Source: Providencia rettgeri
Lineage (GTDB): Bacteria; Pseudomonadota; Gammaproteobacteria; Enterobacterales; Enterobacteriaceae
NCBI RefSeq assembly: GCF_001874625.1
Contig: NZ_CP017671.1
Location: 3,534,001 to 3,598,000, forward strand
DNA: 64,000 bases
Reading direction: 5' to 3'
Part shown: piece by piece, positions 7,213-13,785 of the stretch
How positions within the stretch are numbered: position 1 is the stretch's first letter
Layout of the letters: the number at the start of each line of letters is the position of its first letter
Translations under genes and position numbers: made by a program
Notes under the pieces: model-generated
The model's input: the letters and a program-made list of their open reading frames with translations, nothing else
The model's database searches: none
Told to the model about the DNA's origin: nothing

Positions 7213-7241
7213 ATAATAAAGCCGAATTTTATGTTGGTCAA
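7213..7241 (-). promoter_or_regulatory. Early promoter pR
   Basis: On the minus strand TTGACC (7236-7241), 17 nt, TATTAT (7213-7218). It drives cro and the replication/Q operon. Operators flank both ends (7199-7212 and 7248-7261), with a possible weak third in the spacer at 7217-7230. Confidence 0.85.
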
Positions 7242-7247
7242 TAAAAA

Positions 7248-7261
7248 ATAAGATAACTTAG
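7248..7261. promoter_or_regulatory. Repressor operator OR-b
   Basis: ATAAG-ATAA-CTTAG, matching CTAAG-N4-CTTAG in nine of ten half-site bases. It lies just upstream of the pR -35 and just before the repressor gene, so it is placed to control both. Confidence 0.65.
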
Positions 7262-7286
7262 GTTTTTAATGACTAATGGAGAGCTA

Positions 7287-7919
7287 ATGGAAACGGTAGG
7301 AGAAAGAATTAAAAAAATGAGAAAAATATCCAAAACATCCCAGAAAGATTTAGGGAGGTTTTGTGGTGTCTCTGACGTAGCTGTTGGTTACTGGGAAAGA
7401 GATCTTAACTTACCCAATGGAGAAGCATTAATTAAGCTGGCAAAATATTTCAATACATCAGAAGCTTACATCCTATATGGTATACCAACCAGAGATGCTG
7501 ATGCTGTAGTTACTACAATCCAAAGAATACCTGTGCTGTCTTACGTTCAGGCTGGAATGTTTACTGATTACCCACCAGAAGAAATATTTAATGACGACCT
7601 AGAATATATTGAAACTAGCATGAAGGTATCGCCTATGGCGTTTTCGTTAATAGTAAAGGGTGATTCGATGACCAACCCATTGGGGATGCCATCAATACCG
7701 GAGGGAGCACATATTATTGTTGACCCGAACGTAGAGCCTATTAGTGGAAAGTTTGTTGTTGCAAGATTATCAGGCTCTAATGAAGTAACCGTTAAAAAAT
7801 TAGTAATAGATGGACCGAGTAGATTTTTACTTCCTTTAAACCCCAGATATCCAAGCATCCCTATCAATGGAAACTGTGAAATAGTAGGCGTCGTCAGAAG
7901 TGTTCAGTTTGAACTCTAA
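7287..7919 (+). CDS. CI-type repressor with S24 peptidase domain
   Basis: 210 residues from ATG 7287, which has GGAGAG five bases upstream; ATG 7269 is the weaker choice. Residues 1-65 are an HTH_3 domain (TSQKDLGRFCGVSDVAVGYW). Residues from about 80 form a LexA/CI C-terminal domain: the cleavage site VQAG, the serine in KGDSM, and the lysine in VTVKKL. It maintains lysogeny by repressing pL and pR, and should self-cleave when stimulated by RecA after DNA damage. The promoter for maintenance transcription is not clear. Confidence 0.92.
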   Translation: METVGERIKKMRKISKTSQKDLGRFCGVSDVAVGYWERDLNLPNGEALIKLAKYFNTSEAYILYGIPTRDADAVVTTIQRIPVLSYVQAGMFTDYPPEEIFNDDLEYIETSMKVSPMAFSLIVKGDSMTNPLGMPSIPEGAHIIVDPNVEPISGKFVVARLSGSNEVTVKKLVIDGPSRFLLPLNPRYPSIPINGNCEIVGVVRSVQFEL

Positions 7920-7937
7920 CCCTCCCAAGCAAAAATA

Positions 7938-8007
7938 CTAAGATTATTTAGATTTCTTATTGACACAACCCCTAAGCTGGATTAGATTTATACCAAAGAC
8001 AACTTAG
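7938..8007. promoter_or_regulatory. Three repressor operators at pL
   Basis: CTAAG-ATTA-TTTAG (7938-7951), CTAAG-CTGG-ATTAG (7972-7985) and CAAAG-ACAA-CTTAG (7994-8007). They share the 5-4-5 architecture and consensus of the operators near cro. They bracket and overlap pL, like the lambda OL set. Confidence 0.7.
7960..7988 (+). promoter_or_regulatory. Early promoter pL
   Basis: TTGACA (7960-7965), 17 nt, TAGATT (7983-7988), upstream of the plus-strand early arm and overlapped by operators. The -35 is perfect and the -10 moderate. Confidence 0.75.
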
Positions 8008-8017
8008 GGGGTGTTCA

Positions 8018-8227
8018 ATGCAAACTAATTCAAATGAACCAATCGTAACTTTTAGTGTGCCAATGTCGCAGGATGATGTGCGCGAGTGGACACTAGAAAA
8101 AGCCAAACAAATTAACAACCTGCAAAAACTACGTAACGAGCGTGATGAGCTGCAATCTAAACTCGAAAAGCTCGACGAAGAAATTGCAGAGTGCATGGAT
8201 ATGTGTGCGGTTACTGTTAGTGCTTAG
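8018..8227 (+). CDS. First pL-arm gene, small coiled-coil protein
   Basis: 69 residues from ATG 8018, with GGGGG eight bases upstream. The C-terminal half (KLRNERDELQSKLEKLDEEI) is a heptad coiled coil. As the first gene of the leftward-type arm it occupies the place of lambda N, but it is not arginine-rich and does not look like an RNA-binding antiterminator. Function unknown. Confidence 0.65.
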   Translation: MQTNSNEPIVTFSVPMSQDDVREWTLEKAKQINNLQKLRNERDELQSKLEKLDEEIAECMDMCAVTVSA

Positions 8228-8256
8228 CTAAATTTTAAATGTGTGGGGTATTAGGT

Positions 8257-8502
8257 ATGTGTGACGCGGCAGATAAAAGCAAAGGCAACATCATTGAGCT
8301 AAAAATCAATGGCGCCACTGTGTGCTACTTGAACACTAAAGGCGCCGTATCTGTTGACTACTTATCATTTTTAGCGGCAACAACTGAGACTTTATATCTG
8401 GATAAGGTATCCCTTGAAAGCGAAGCTAATGCAAACGGAAAAACTATTCATCATAAAAATAAGGCATTTTCAACAACTAAAAATCCCAAAGGTTCTCAAT
8501 AA
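8257..8502 (+). CDS. Small phage protein of unknown function
   Basis: 81 residues from ATG 8257, preceded by TGTGTGGGGT; an upstream in-frame ATG at 8239 lacks a ribosome binding site. The protein begins MCDAADKSKGNIIELKINGA and ends in a basic tail, HHKNKAFSTTKNPKGSQ. No family is recognised. Its 3' end overlaps by 26 bp the end of a convergent minus-strand frame. Confidence 0.55.
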   Translation: MCDAADKSKGNIIELKINGATVCYLNTKGAVSVDYLSFLAATTETLYLDKVSLESEANANGKTIHHKNKAFSTTKNPKGSQ

Positions 8503-8785
8503 GAACGTTAATTCTTATTATGTTTGCACCTTTGCCTTCTTTTAAATATTTATTAACAACACTTGATGAAAGATTTGTGTTCCATTCATCAAAGGAATGA
8601 TCAGGAAAATGCTCATTGAAGATATTTTTGACCGCATATTCGCCACTTTTTACATCGGCAATCATGCCGCATTGAAAAAGGCATTTAGCAATTAACGTAG
8701 ATTTAAGCATTAAAATATTCTCTTGGTTGTGTAGGGCTTCCAAGAATACCACAGCCGCCTGATGTGGATAAGTTAGTTCAGGCAA
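8477..8785 (-). CDS. Antisense-oriented small gene in the pL arm, unknown
   Basis: A 102-residue frame from TTG 8785; ATG 8710, preceded by AAGAGA, is a possible shorter start. It opposes the flanking plus-strand genes, and its end overlaps the gene at 8257-8502. The protein is soluble-looking, with no recognised domain (HFPDHSFDEWNTNLSSSVV, then KYLKEGKGANIIRINVL). Opposite orientation inside an early arm is typical of lysogenically expressed cargo (exclusion or immunity genes). No promoter is evident, so expression is unproven. Confidence 0.4.
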   Translation of the reverse strand: MPELTYPHQAAVVFLEALHNQENILMLKSTLIAKCLFQCGMIADVKSGEYAVKNIFNEHFPDHSFDEWNTNLSSSVVNKYLKEGKGANIIRINVLIENLWDF

Positions 8786-8812
8786 CCTTATTAACTGTGT
8801 GGAGTGCTTAGT

Positions 8813-9007
8813 ATGGGAATGCTTATTTTAACTCGTCGAGTCGGTGAAACTTTAATGATTGGTGATGATATTAAAGTCACTGTTTTGGGTCTGAACGGTA
8901 ACCAAGTGCGGATTGGTATTGAAGCCCCAAAAGATGTTGCTGTACATCGTGAAGAAATTTATCAGCGTATCTTAGCTGAAAATAGTATTGCCACTGCTAG
9001 TGATTGA
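8813..9007 (+). CDS. csrA: Phage-encoded carbon storage regulator CsrA
   Basis: 64 residues from ATG 8813, eight bases after GGAG; ATG 8819 would match the host-type N-terminus MLILTRR exactly. [17 protein letters not shown], the NGNQVRIGI beta strand and [10 protein letters not shown] contain the RNA-contacting residues of CsrA/RsmA (Arg in LTRR, Val/His/Arg in VHRE). CsrA dimers bind GGA motifs in mRNA leaders and control translation and stability. The differences from the E. coli protein and its place in the prophage arm mark it as a second, phage copy. A terminator follows directly. Confidence 0.93.
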   Translation: MGMLILTRRVGETLMIGDDIKVTVLGLNGNQVRIGIEAPKDVAVHREEIYQRILAENSIATASD

Positions 9008-9021
9008 CCCTTGTAGTTTTT

Positions 9022-9045
9022 GGCGGTATCGCACCGCCCTTTTTC
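9022..9045 (+). terminator. Rho-independent terminator after phage csrA
   Basis: GGCGGT (9022-9027), loop ATCGC, ACCGCC (9033-9038), followed by CTTTTTC. It separates csrA from the rdgC leader. Confidence 0.85.
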
Positions 9046-9054
9046 ATAATACAT

Positions 9055-9118
9055 AAGGCCACTGACTTTATGTCAGTCCATACTAGGTAATATATCTTTA
9101 TATATTGTCAGTGGTCTT
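9055..9118 (+). other. Alternative stem-loops in the rdgC leader
   Basis: AAGGCCACTGAC (9055-9066) can pair with GTCAGTGGTCTT (9107-9118), 12 bp with one G-U. Its last six bases, ACTGAC, can instead pair with the nearer GTCAGT (9072-9077). A third hairpin, AATATAT/ATATATT, is at 9089-9106. The two uses of ACTGAC exclude each other, so this could be a folding switch between csrA and rdgC. Pairing is read directly; function is inferred. Confidence 0.5.
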
Positions 9119-9159
9119 ATTTATTGTGTGGAGTTAATTATATTTGAGGAAAAAAATAA

Positions 9160-10062
9160 ATGAAACGTTTTCCAATTACTAGCTGTGTTATTTTTAAGGC
9201 TGAATTACCCAGCGCTGAAGCTTTAGAAAATCATTTAAAAAAATTACCTTTTGTTGATATTTTAGAATCACACTCTATCAGCTATGGTTTTATTCCTAAT
9301 AAAATCACAGGTGAATTAGTTACGCCAATTGAAGGTGGCTATATTATTACTTTTCGTATTGATGAAAAGATAATTCCTAAAGCTGCTATTACATTTGAAG
9401 TCAATAGACGCATTGAAAAATTGAAAGAACAAGGTATCGATGACTTTCTTGAAGCGGAGCTAAAACATGTTGCAATAGAAGAAATGCTAAAGATTGCTTT
9501 AACTAAAACAAAAATCATCACTGCTCTGTACCATGTTAAAAAGGGTTTCCTGTTTGTGTCCACAACGCGAAAGCCAGACCACCAAGCACTATTAGGTAGT
9601 TTAGTGAAAGCTTGCGGTACTGTAAAAACTGAAACTTTTCACATTGATGATGCAAAGAATGGGATTACAACACGGTTATCTAACCACATTGATAACCAAC
9701 CACCAGCAGAGTGCTTTGGTCATGACCTTTATCCTGGCAATTTCCTTTTGCTGCAACGTAAGCTTGATAAAAAGCTAGAAACTCTAAAATATGATGCTGA
9801 ACTTAATTTAATCAGTGAGCAAGTTAAAGATTCAATTGATAATCATTTTAAAGTTTGTTTAATTGAATTAAGTACCTTTGATATTAGCTTTAAACTTACT
9901 GATGATTTTGATTTTAAAAATATCAAACCGTTAATGGAAATAGACTATGACGGGGATAAAGTTTTTCGCTATCGATACACAAACGCTGTATTTATGTTTC
10001 ACATGGTTAATACCATCGAGCTATTAATCGAATTATTAAAATATAAAGAAAAAACAGAATAA
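9160..10062 (+). CDS. rdgC: RdgC-like recombination-associated protein
   Basis: 300 residues, the length of E. coli RdgC (303). Matching landmarks are the GFIPN region near residue 45, GYIITFRIDEKIIPKAAITF, the tail pattern KVFRYRYTNAVFMFHMVNTI and overall order. Identity to the host protein looks low, as for phage homologues. RdgC forms a dimeric ring around DNA and limits RecA and exonuclease access. In a phage it may steer recombination of phage ends. ATG 9160 follows TGAGGA; the recurrent leader TGTGTGGAGT lies farther upstream at 9125. Confidence 0.78.
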   Translation: MKRFPITSCVIFKAELPSAEALENHLKKLPFVDILESHSISYGFIPNKITGELVTPIEGGYIITFRIDEKIIPKAAITFEVNRRIEKLKEQGIDDFLEAELKHVAIEEMLKIALTKTKIITALYHVKKGFLFVSTTRKPDHQALLGSLVKACGTVKTETFHIDDAKNGITTRLSNHIDNQPPAECFGHDLYPGNFLLLQRKLDKKLETLKYDAELNLISEQVKDSIDNHFKVCLIELSTFDISFKLTDDFDFKNIKPLMEIDYDGDKVFRYRYTNAVFMFHMVNTIELLIELLKYKEKTE

Positions 10063-10144
10063 CTATTTAACCAACACCAAGGAATTTAATTCTCTTTATT
10101 AAGAGACGGAATCTTATTATCTAAATTTGTGTGGAGTATTAATT

Positions 10145-10921
10145 ATGTCTAAAGAATTAACATTACGTGAATTATTAACTCAACGTTGTGTTGAGTTTGC
10201 TAATAGCGAACAGGCCGTGGAAATTATTGATAAAGGTATCACTAAATTATTTACCAGTGTTGTTGATGATGCCTTTCGTTCCTATGGTGATTTTGGCAAA
10301 GCACTTAAAAAAGCAATGGAAAGTGCCCTGCCAAACAATATAGAAGATATGGTTGATTTGAAAAAATACAACACGCTGGTTACTGAGAAAATGCGCAACT
10401 CTTGGGAAAACTCAGGAATCGAAATGGACTTACAGGAAAAAGTTATTTCTTTAGTAAAAGACTTCACTAGTGAAGAGGAGTGCCCTAAATACATTAAAGC
10501 CTCTGATTTATGGGAAGCGTTTATTGAAGATAATAGTGAATCAGCAATGGAAAACCAATGGGAGTCACCGCAAGTCTTTATTAATGATGAGCATGATGGG
10601 TTTATTCAAGTCGGCATACATCCAGAAGAAAAGTCAACATCAAGATACTCGTCTAATTCAGTTAGCGCATATAGCTGTGATTATAGTTTCCATTTAAGTA
10701 TTCAACGTACAGGGGGTTACCGCAGCGAACCTCTACTGCAGGATGGTAATAATGTTTATGAGTTAATTGGGGGTAAGGTAAATGACAGGATTTTAGGTAA
10801 GAAAATAGTTAAAGCATATTCCCGTTTCGACAAATTAGTCTTAGCTCTTTATTACGGTGGAAGTTTCTTGGTGTGGGATGAGTCACCAGAAGGTATTTGT
10901 TATAGCAATGGTTGGGATTAA
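10145..10921 (+). CDS. Phage protein of unknown function
   Basis: 258 residues from ATG 10145, preceded by TGTGTGGAGT at standard distance. The N-terminal 115 residues are helical and charged (LTLRELLTQRCVEFANSEQA, then DFGKALKKAMESALP). The C-terminal half is beta-rich and Ser/Tyr-rich (RYSSNSVSAYSCDYSFHL) and ends SFLVWDESPEGICYSNGWD. I do not recognise a domain. It lies between rdgC and another unknown gene in the pL arm. Confidence 0.65.
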   Translation: MSKELTLRELLTQRCVEFANSEQAVEIIDKGITKLFTSVVDDAFRSYGDFGKALKKAMESALPNNIEDMVDLKKYNTLVTEKMRNSWENSGIEMDLQEKVISLVKDFTSEEECPKYIKASDLWEAFIEDNSESAMENQWESPQVFINDEHDGFIQVGIHPEEKSTSRYSSNSVSAYSCDYSFHLSIQRTGGYRSEPLLQDGNNVYELIGGKVNDRILGKKIVKAYSRFDKLVLALYYGGSFLVWDESPEGICYSNGWD

Positions 10922-10935
10922 TGAGGGTATAAATT

Positions 10936-11406
10936 ATGCAGCTTAGCCAAATTAATTTAATTTCCGCTATTTCTAATGAAATAGAAAAACAAATACCCGG
11001 CATACCTGCTGAACCTCGTTATATGAATGCCATTATTAAGGCTGCAACATTGGTTTGTGATGAATTCAAAAAGCCGCTTGTTAAAGCTTCTGAAGGTATG
11101 GGCCTTGCTGCATGGCTTGCTAGTGACGATGTAGGTTTGAGTTCTAAATATATGGCTTCCGTTCTTTCTGGTCAATTTAGCGCTCCACATCATTACCCTT
11201 GGGATGGTGCTGATTTAGGCCGCTGCATTCGATTACTAGAAGCCGTACCTGAACTAGCAAGCCAATTACATGAAATGAAAGCATGCTCACCTCAGTGGTC
11301 TGCTGTTATTGATAATTGGGAGAAATGGAAAGACCTCTACGAAGCTGGCGAAGGCAAAAAACTTTATCAAGAAATGAAATTAACTTACGAATCGTTAAGG
11401 GATTAA
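10936..11406 (+). CDS. Phage protein of unknown function
   Basis: 156 residues from ATG 10936 with GAGGG upstream. Largely helical: SQINLISAISNEIEKQIPG at the start, then GMGLAAWLASDDVGLSSKYM in the middle, and a Glu/Lys-rich tail. It is similar in style to accessory early proteins of lambdoid phages in which cell condition or ploidy is not implicated; I cannot name a family. Its stop lies 2 bp before the next gene. Confidence 0.65.
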   Translation: MQLSQINLISAISNEIEKQIPGIPAEPRYMNAIIKAATLVCDEFKKPLVKASEGMGLAAWLASDDVGLSSKYMASVLSGQFSAPHHYPWDGADLGRCIRLLEAVPELASQLHEMKACSPQWSAVIDNWEKWKDLYEAGEGKKLYQEMKLTYESLRD

Positions 11407-11408
11407 GC

Positions 11409-12080
11409 ATGAAAGAGCGCGGAATTATTTTTAACTCAGAAATGGTACGCGCCATCCTTGATGGCCGTAAAACTCAAACTCGTAGAATAGTTAAACACCA
11501 GAGACACCCCAGCCAAGAAATAAAGCTTTGTGATGATGGTTTCTTTCACTGGTCAATGATTGGTTCTGAAAAGCCGCTAAGTACAATTAATTATGAGTAT
11601 GGGCGAGTTGGTGATCGCCTTTGGGTTCGTGAGACTTTTGCGTTGCTTGGCAACGAAGATGGGATTTGTGTCGATTGGAATGACCAAATTGTTTATGAAT
11701 CAGAAGAAGCAGCCAGAATTTATAAGGCCTCTTGTGAGCAAAAGAACGGTGATTACGGTTTATGGTCCATTCCTGATGATGCCGAATGGAAGCCCTATAC
11801 TGATAATCATAAATATGATGGAACATGGCGACCATCAATACACATGCCTCGCTGGGCTTCACGTATAACGCTAGAAATTACTGATGTTCGAGTAGAGCGA
11901 TTACAAGCAGCTAGCGACGATGATTTAAAAGCCGAAGGCTACCCGCTGGAGAGAGAGTTAACTGGCGGCAGTACAGATGCATTTTGTTGGTTTCGTCATT
12001 TATGGGATTCAGTTAGTAAACCTGACTGTAATTTTGAAAGTAATCCGTGGGTGTGGGTTATTGAATTTAAGCGAGTGTGA
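11409..12080 (+). CDS. ASCH-like phage protein
   Basis: 223 residues from ATG 11409; 31 in-frame codons upstream overlap the previous gene and are unlikely. The opening RGIIFNSEMVRAILDGRKTQ, then TRRI, is a frequent signature in lambdoid phage early regions. It is followed by GDRLWVRETF and HMPRWASRITLEITDVRVERL, which match an ASCH (PUA-like) fold expected to bind RNA or modified nucleotides. No phage role is established. The next gene begins two codons after this stop. Confidence 0.72.
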   Translation: MKERGIIFNSEMVRAILDGRKTQTRRIVKHQRHPSQEIKLCDDGFFHWSMIGSEKPLSTINYEYGRVGDRLWVRETFALLGNEDGICVDWNDQIVYESEEAARIYKASCEQKNGDYGLWSIPDDAEWKPYTDNHKYDGTWRPSIHMPRWASRITLEITDVRVERLQAASDDDLKAEGYPLERELTGGSTDAFCWFRHLWDSVSKPDCNFESNPWVWVIEFKRV

Positions 12081-12082
12081 TT

Positions 12083-12631
12083 ATGAATAATAAAATGCTT
12101 GAATTAGCTAAAGAATTGAAGGCCGATGCGTTATTAACCCGTAGATATCAAATTGCAAAATGTTCTGTATGGAGTGACCAATTAATTGATCTGTGTGAGC
12201 ATGTTGAGAAAATATCTCAAGCAAACGAAGATAGCACTAAATTAATTGAAGCCTTCTGTGCTGATGATGCTGAATGGCATAAGTTACTTAATGTAAGGGA
12301 GCAAGAAAATTCAACCTTAATTAGTTTAGTAGTTAAATTGGCTGACAAATGCACCAAAATGCAACAAGAAATTAAGCAATTACAGGGAGAACAATTCAAC
12401 AAAGAACAAATGAAACTTGGCGTTCTGTTTGCGCGTAATCATTTAATTAGTGCTTATCGAGCTAACTTTATTGATTGCGATTTAAAAGAATTCGCTAAAT
12501 TCATGAGTCTGTTATCTCACGTAGCAAATGAGTCAATTGATATTGAATTAATGATGGGTGATGTTCTTGCATGCAATGAACAAGCTGAAGAATGGATTAA
12601 AACTGAATTGGAGCGACGTAATGAAATTTAA
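12083..12631 (+). CDS. Phage protein of unknown function
   Basis: 182 residues from ATG 12083; GTG 12077 overlapping the upstream stop is an alternative. It is strongly helical, with a central coiled coil (VVKLADKCTKMQQEIKQLQG) and an acidic C-terminal helix (EQAEEWIKTELERRNEI). Coiled-coil accessory proteins of this size (Ead/Ea22-like) are common in pL operons, but no specific family can be claimed. It overlaps the following exonuclease gene by 11 bp. Confidence 0.6.
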   Translation: MNNKMLELAKELKADALLTRRYQIAKCSVWSDQLIDLCEHVEKISQANEDSTKLIEAFCADDAEWHKLLNVREQENSTLISLVVKLADKCTKMQQEIKQLQGEQFNKEQMKLGVLFARNHLISAYRANFIDCDLKEFAKFMSLLSHVANESIDIELMMGDVLACNEQAEEWIKTELERRNEI

Positions 12632-13193
12632 ACACTTAATGGTAGATCTGGAAACGATGAGCAATAAAGGCAATGCCGCTATTGTTTCTATTGGTGCAGT
12701 GGCTTTTGAACCCTCAACGGGTGAATTAGGTCCCGAATTCTATTTGACTGTTGATCTGGTTAGTTGCGAAAAGCTCGGCCTACATATTGATGCAGATACA
12801 GTTCTTTGGTGGATGAGACAAAGTAGTGAAGCAAGAGCAGCTATCGTTGATGAAGATTCTAGAACTATTCAATCGGCATTACTCGCCCTATCCGCTTTCG
12901 CTGAAGAGCATTTATCTGACAATGTATGTGTGTGGGGTAACGGTAGTGATTTTGACAATGTTGCCTTAGCTAGCGCTTACGCTGCATGTGATTTTAACCC
13001 GTTCTGGAAATTTTATAATAACCGTGATGTTCGTACCATTGTAGAACTAGGCCGTAACGCTGCTATTGATCCAAAGAAAACACTTCAGTTCGAAGGTGAG
13101 CAACACAACGCATTAGCTGATGCAATCCATCAGGCTAAGTATGTGTCTATTATCCACCAGCATTTAATTAAACCAGTTAACGACGATATTTAA
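12621..13193 (+). CDS. DEDD-type 3'-5' exonuclease (Rv2179c-like)
   Basis: 190 residues from ATG 12621, within the end of the preceding gene. The DEDD motifs are visible: Exo I VDLETMSNKGNAAIVSIGAV, Exo II VWGNGSDFDNVALASAY, and Exo III HNALADAIHQAKYV with His and Asp. This fits the Rv2179c-like/RNase T superfamily exonucleases of phages (also likened to the exonuclease VIII C-terminal module). It probably degrades RNA or single-stranded DNA with two metal ions; the substrate is not deducible. Confidence 0.8.
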   Translation: MKFKHLMVDLETMSNKGNAAIVSIGAVAFEPSTGELGPEFYLTVDLVSCEKLGLHIDADTVLWWMRQSSEARAAIVDEDSRTIQSALLALSAFAEEHLSDNVCVWGNGSDFDNVALASAYAACDFNPFWKFYNNRDVRTIVELGRNAAIDPKKTLQFEGEQHNALADAIHQAKYVSIIHQHLIKPVNDDI

Positions 13194-13229
13194 TTTTTAA
13201 ATCTGTATGTGGCAGATGTGGAGATAATT

Positions 13230-13445
13230 ATGAGTGATAGAATTCAAAGTAATTCGACCCATACAACATCAAGATACATTAAATGGAAAGAAATGATCCA
13301 GTTGACAGGAAAGAGTAAACCTACAATTTGGAGAATGTACGCTAAACGAAATGAGTTTCCTAAACCAGAAAGAACTAAAGGCGGTACGTTTTTAGGTTGG
13401 CCAGAACACGTTTATGAAGAGTGGGTCAGGAGCGAAAAGCTGTAA
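13230..13445 (+). CDS. AlpA-like regulator / putative excisionase
   Basis: 71 residues from ATG 13230, preceded by GATGTGGAGATAATT. The sequence YIKWKEMIQLTGKSKPTIWR, then NEFPKPERTKGG, then FLGWPEHVYEEWV, is the MerR-like helix-turn-helix of the AlpA family (PF05930). Members act as excisionases or as activators of integrase genes. It is the last pL-arm gene and lies 76 bp from argU, exactly where Xis belongs. No integrase follows it. Confidence 0.82.
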   Translation: MSDRIQSNSTHTTSRYIKWKEMIQLTGKSKPTIWRMYAKRNEFPKPERTKGGTFLGWPEHVYEEWVRSEKL

Positions 13446-13450
13446 TACTA

Positions 13451-13472
13451 ACTTGACCCGTTACTTGACCCG
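13451..13472. repeat. Tandem ACTTGACCCG repeat near the att site
   Basis: ACTTGACCCG occurs at 13451-13460 and again at 13463-13472, a 12-bp period. Short direct repeats near a phage att site can be integrase arm or Xis sites. The second copy also forms part of a terminator stem, so this may be coincidence. Confidence 0.35.
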
Positions 13473-13495
13473 CATCTCTTGCGGGCTTCTTTTTA
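13469..13495 (+). terminator. Terminator at the end of the pL arm
   Basis: CCCGCA (13469-13474), loop TCTCT, TGCGGG (13480-13485), followed by CTTCTTTTT. It ends transcription of the plus-strand phage genes before argU. Confidence 0.8.
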
Positions 13496-13521
13496 AAATT
13501 ACATAACTCATTGATTTTAAA

Positions 13522-13598
13522 TGGTACGCCCTACAGGATTCGAACCTGTGACCTACGGCTTAGAAGGCCGTTGCTCTATCCAACTGAGCTAAGGGCGC
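13522..13598 (-). tRNA. argU: tRNA-Arg (anticodon UCU)
   Basis: A 77-nt cloverleaf with encoded CCA. The 5' end GCGCCCTTAGCTCAG gives the acceptor and D arm, the anticodon loop is CTTCTAA (anticodon TCT), and the T arm contains GGTTCGAATCC. The acceptor begins with a G-U pair. It reads AGA codons. In E. coli the same gene lies near folD and is the attachment site of prophage DLP12. Here its 3' end abuts the prophage, so the att core probably lies within it. Confidence 0.97.
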
Positions 13599-13785
13599 AT
13601 TGATAATGCAGGTAGCCTATATGGCTGATGGCGTTGAATTATACGGTTGCTGAGCGCCGAGTCAATGGCTTTTCGCTACTAAAATTACTAGATGCTCAAT
13701 TTATGTAACAGTTTGAACTGACAATAGTGTGAAGTTCTGACAAAATAGAGATATTACCGTGTCTCATATATGGATTAAGTTACAG

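Larger units (their letters stand above)
1..13521. mobile_element. Lambdoid prophage, right-hand part (left end outside window)
   Basis: All genes here are phage-type. Divergent arms leave a repressor/Cro immunity region at 7185-8010. The minus arm runs cro, CII-like, replication, methylase, rusA, Q, holin, and the plus arm ends in an AlpA/Xis-like gene beside a tRNA. This is lambda logic, inverted relative to the window. The right boundary is the 3' end of argU at 13522. The left boundary, the structural genes and any integrase are not visible. Whether the prophage is intact cannot be judged, but I see no broken gene in the part shown. Confidence 0.93.

Noticed and set aside
8018-8227. Lambda N-type antiterminator as first pL gene
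   Set aside because: The protein lacks an arginine-rich RNA-binding N-terminus and is an acidic coiled coil; no boxB-like hairpin was found downstream of pL.
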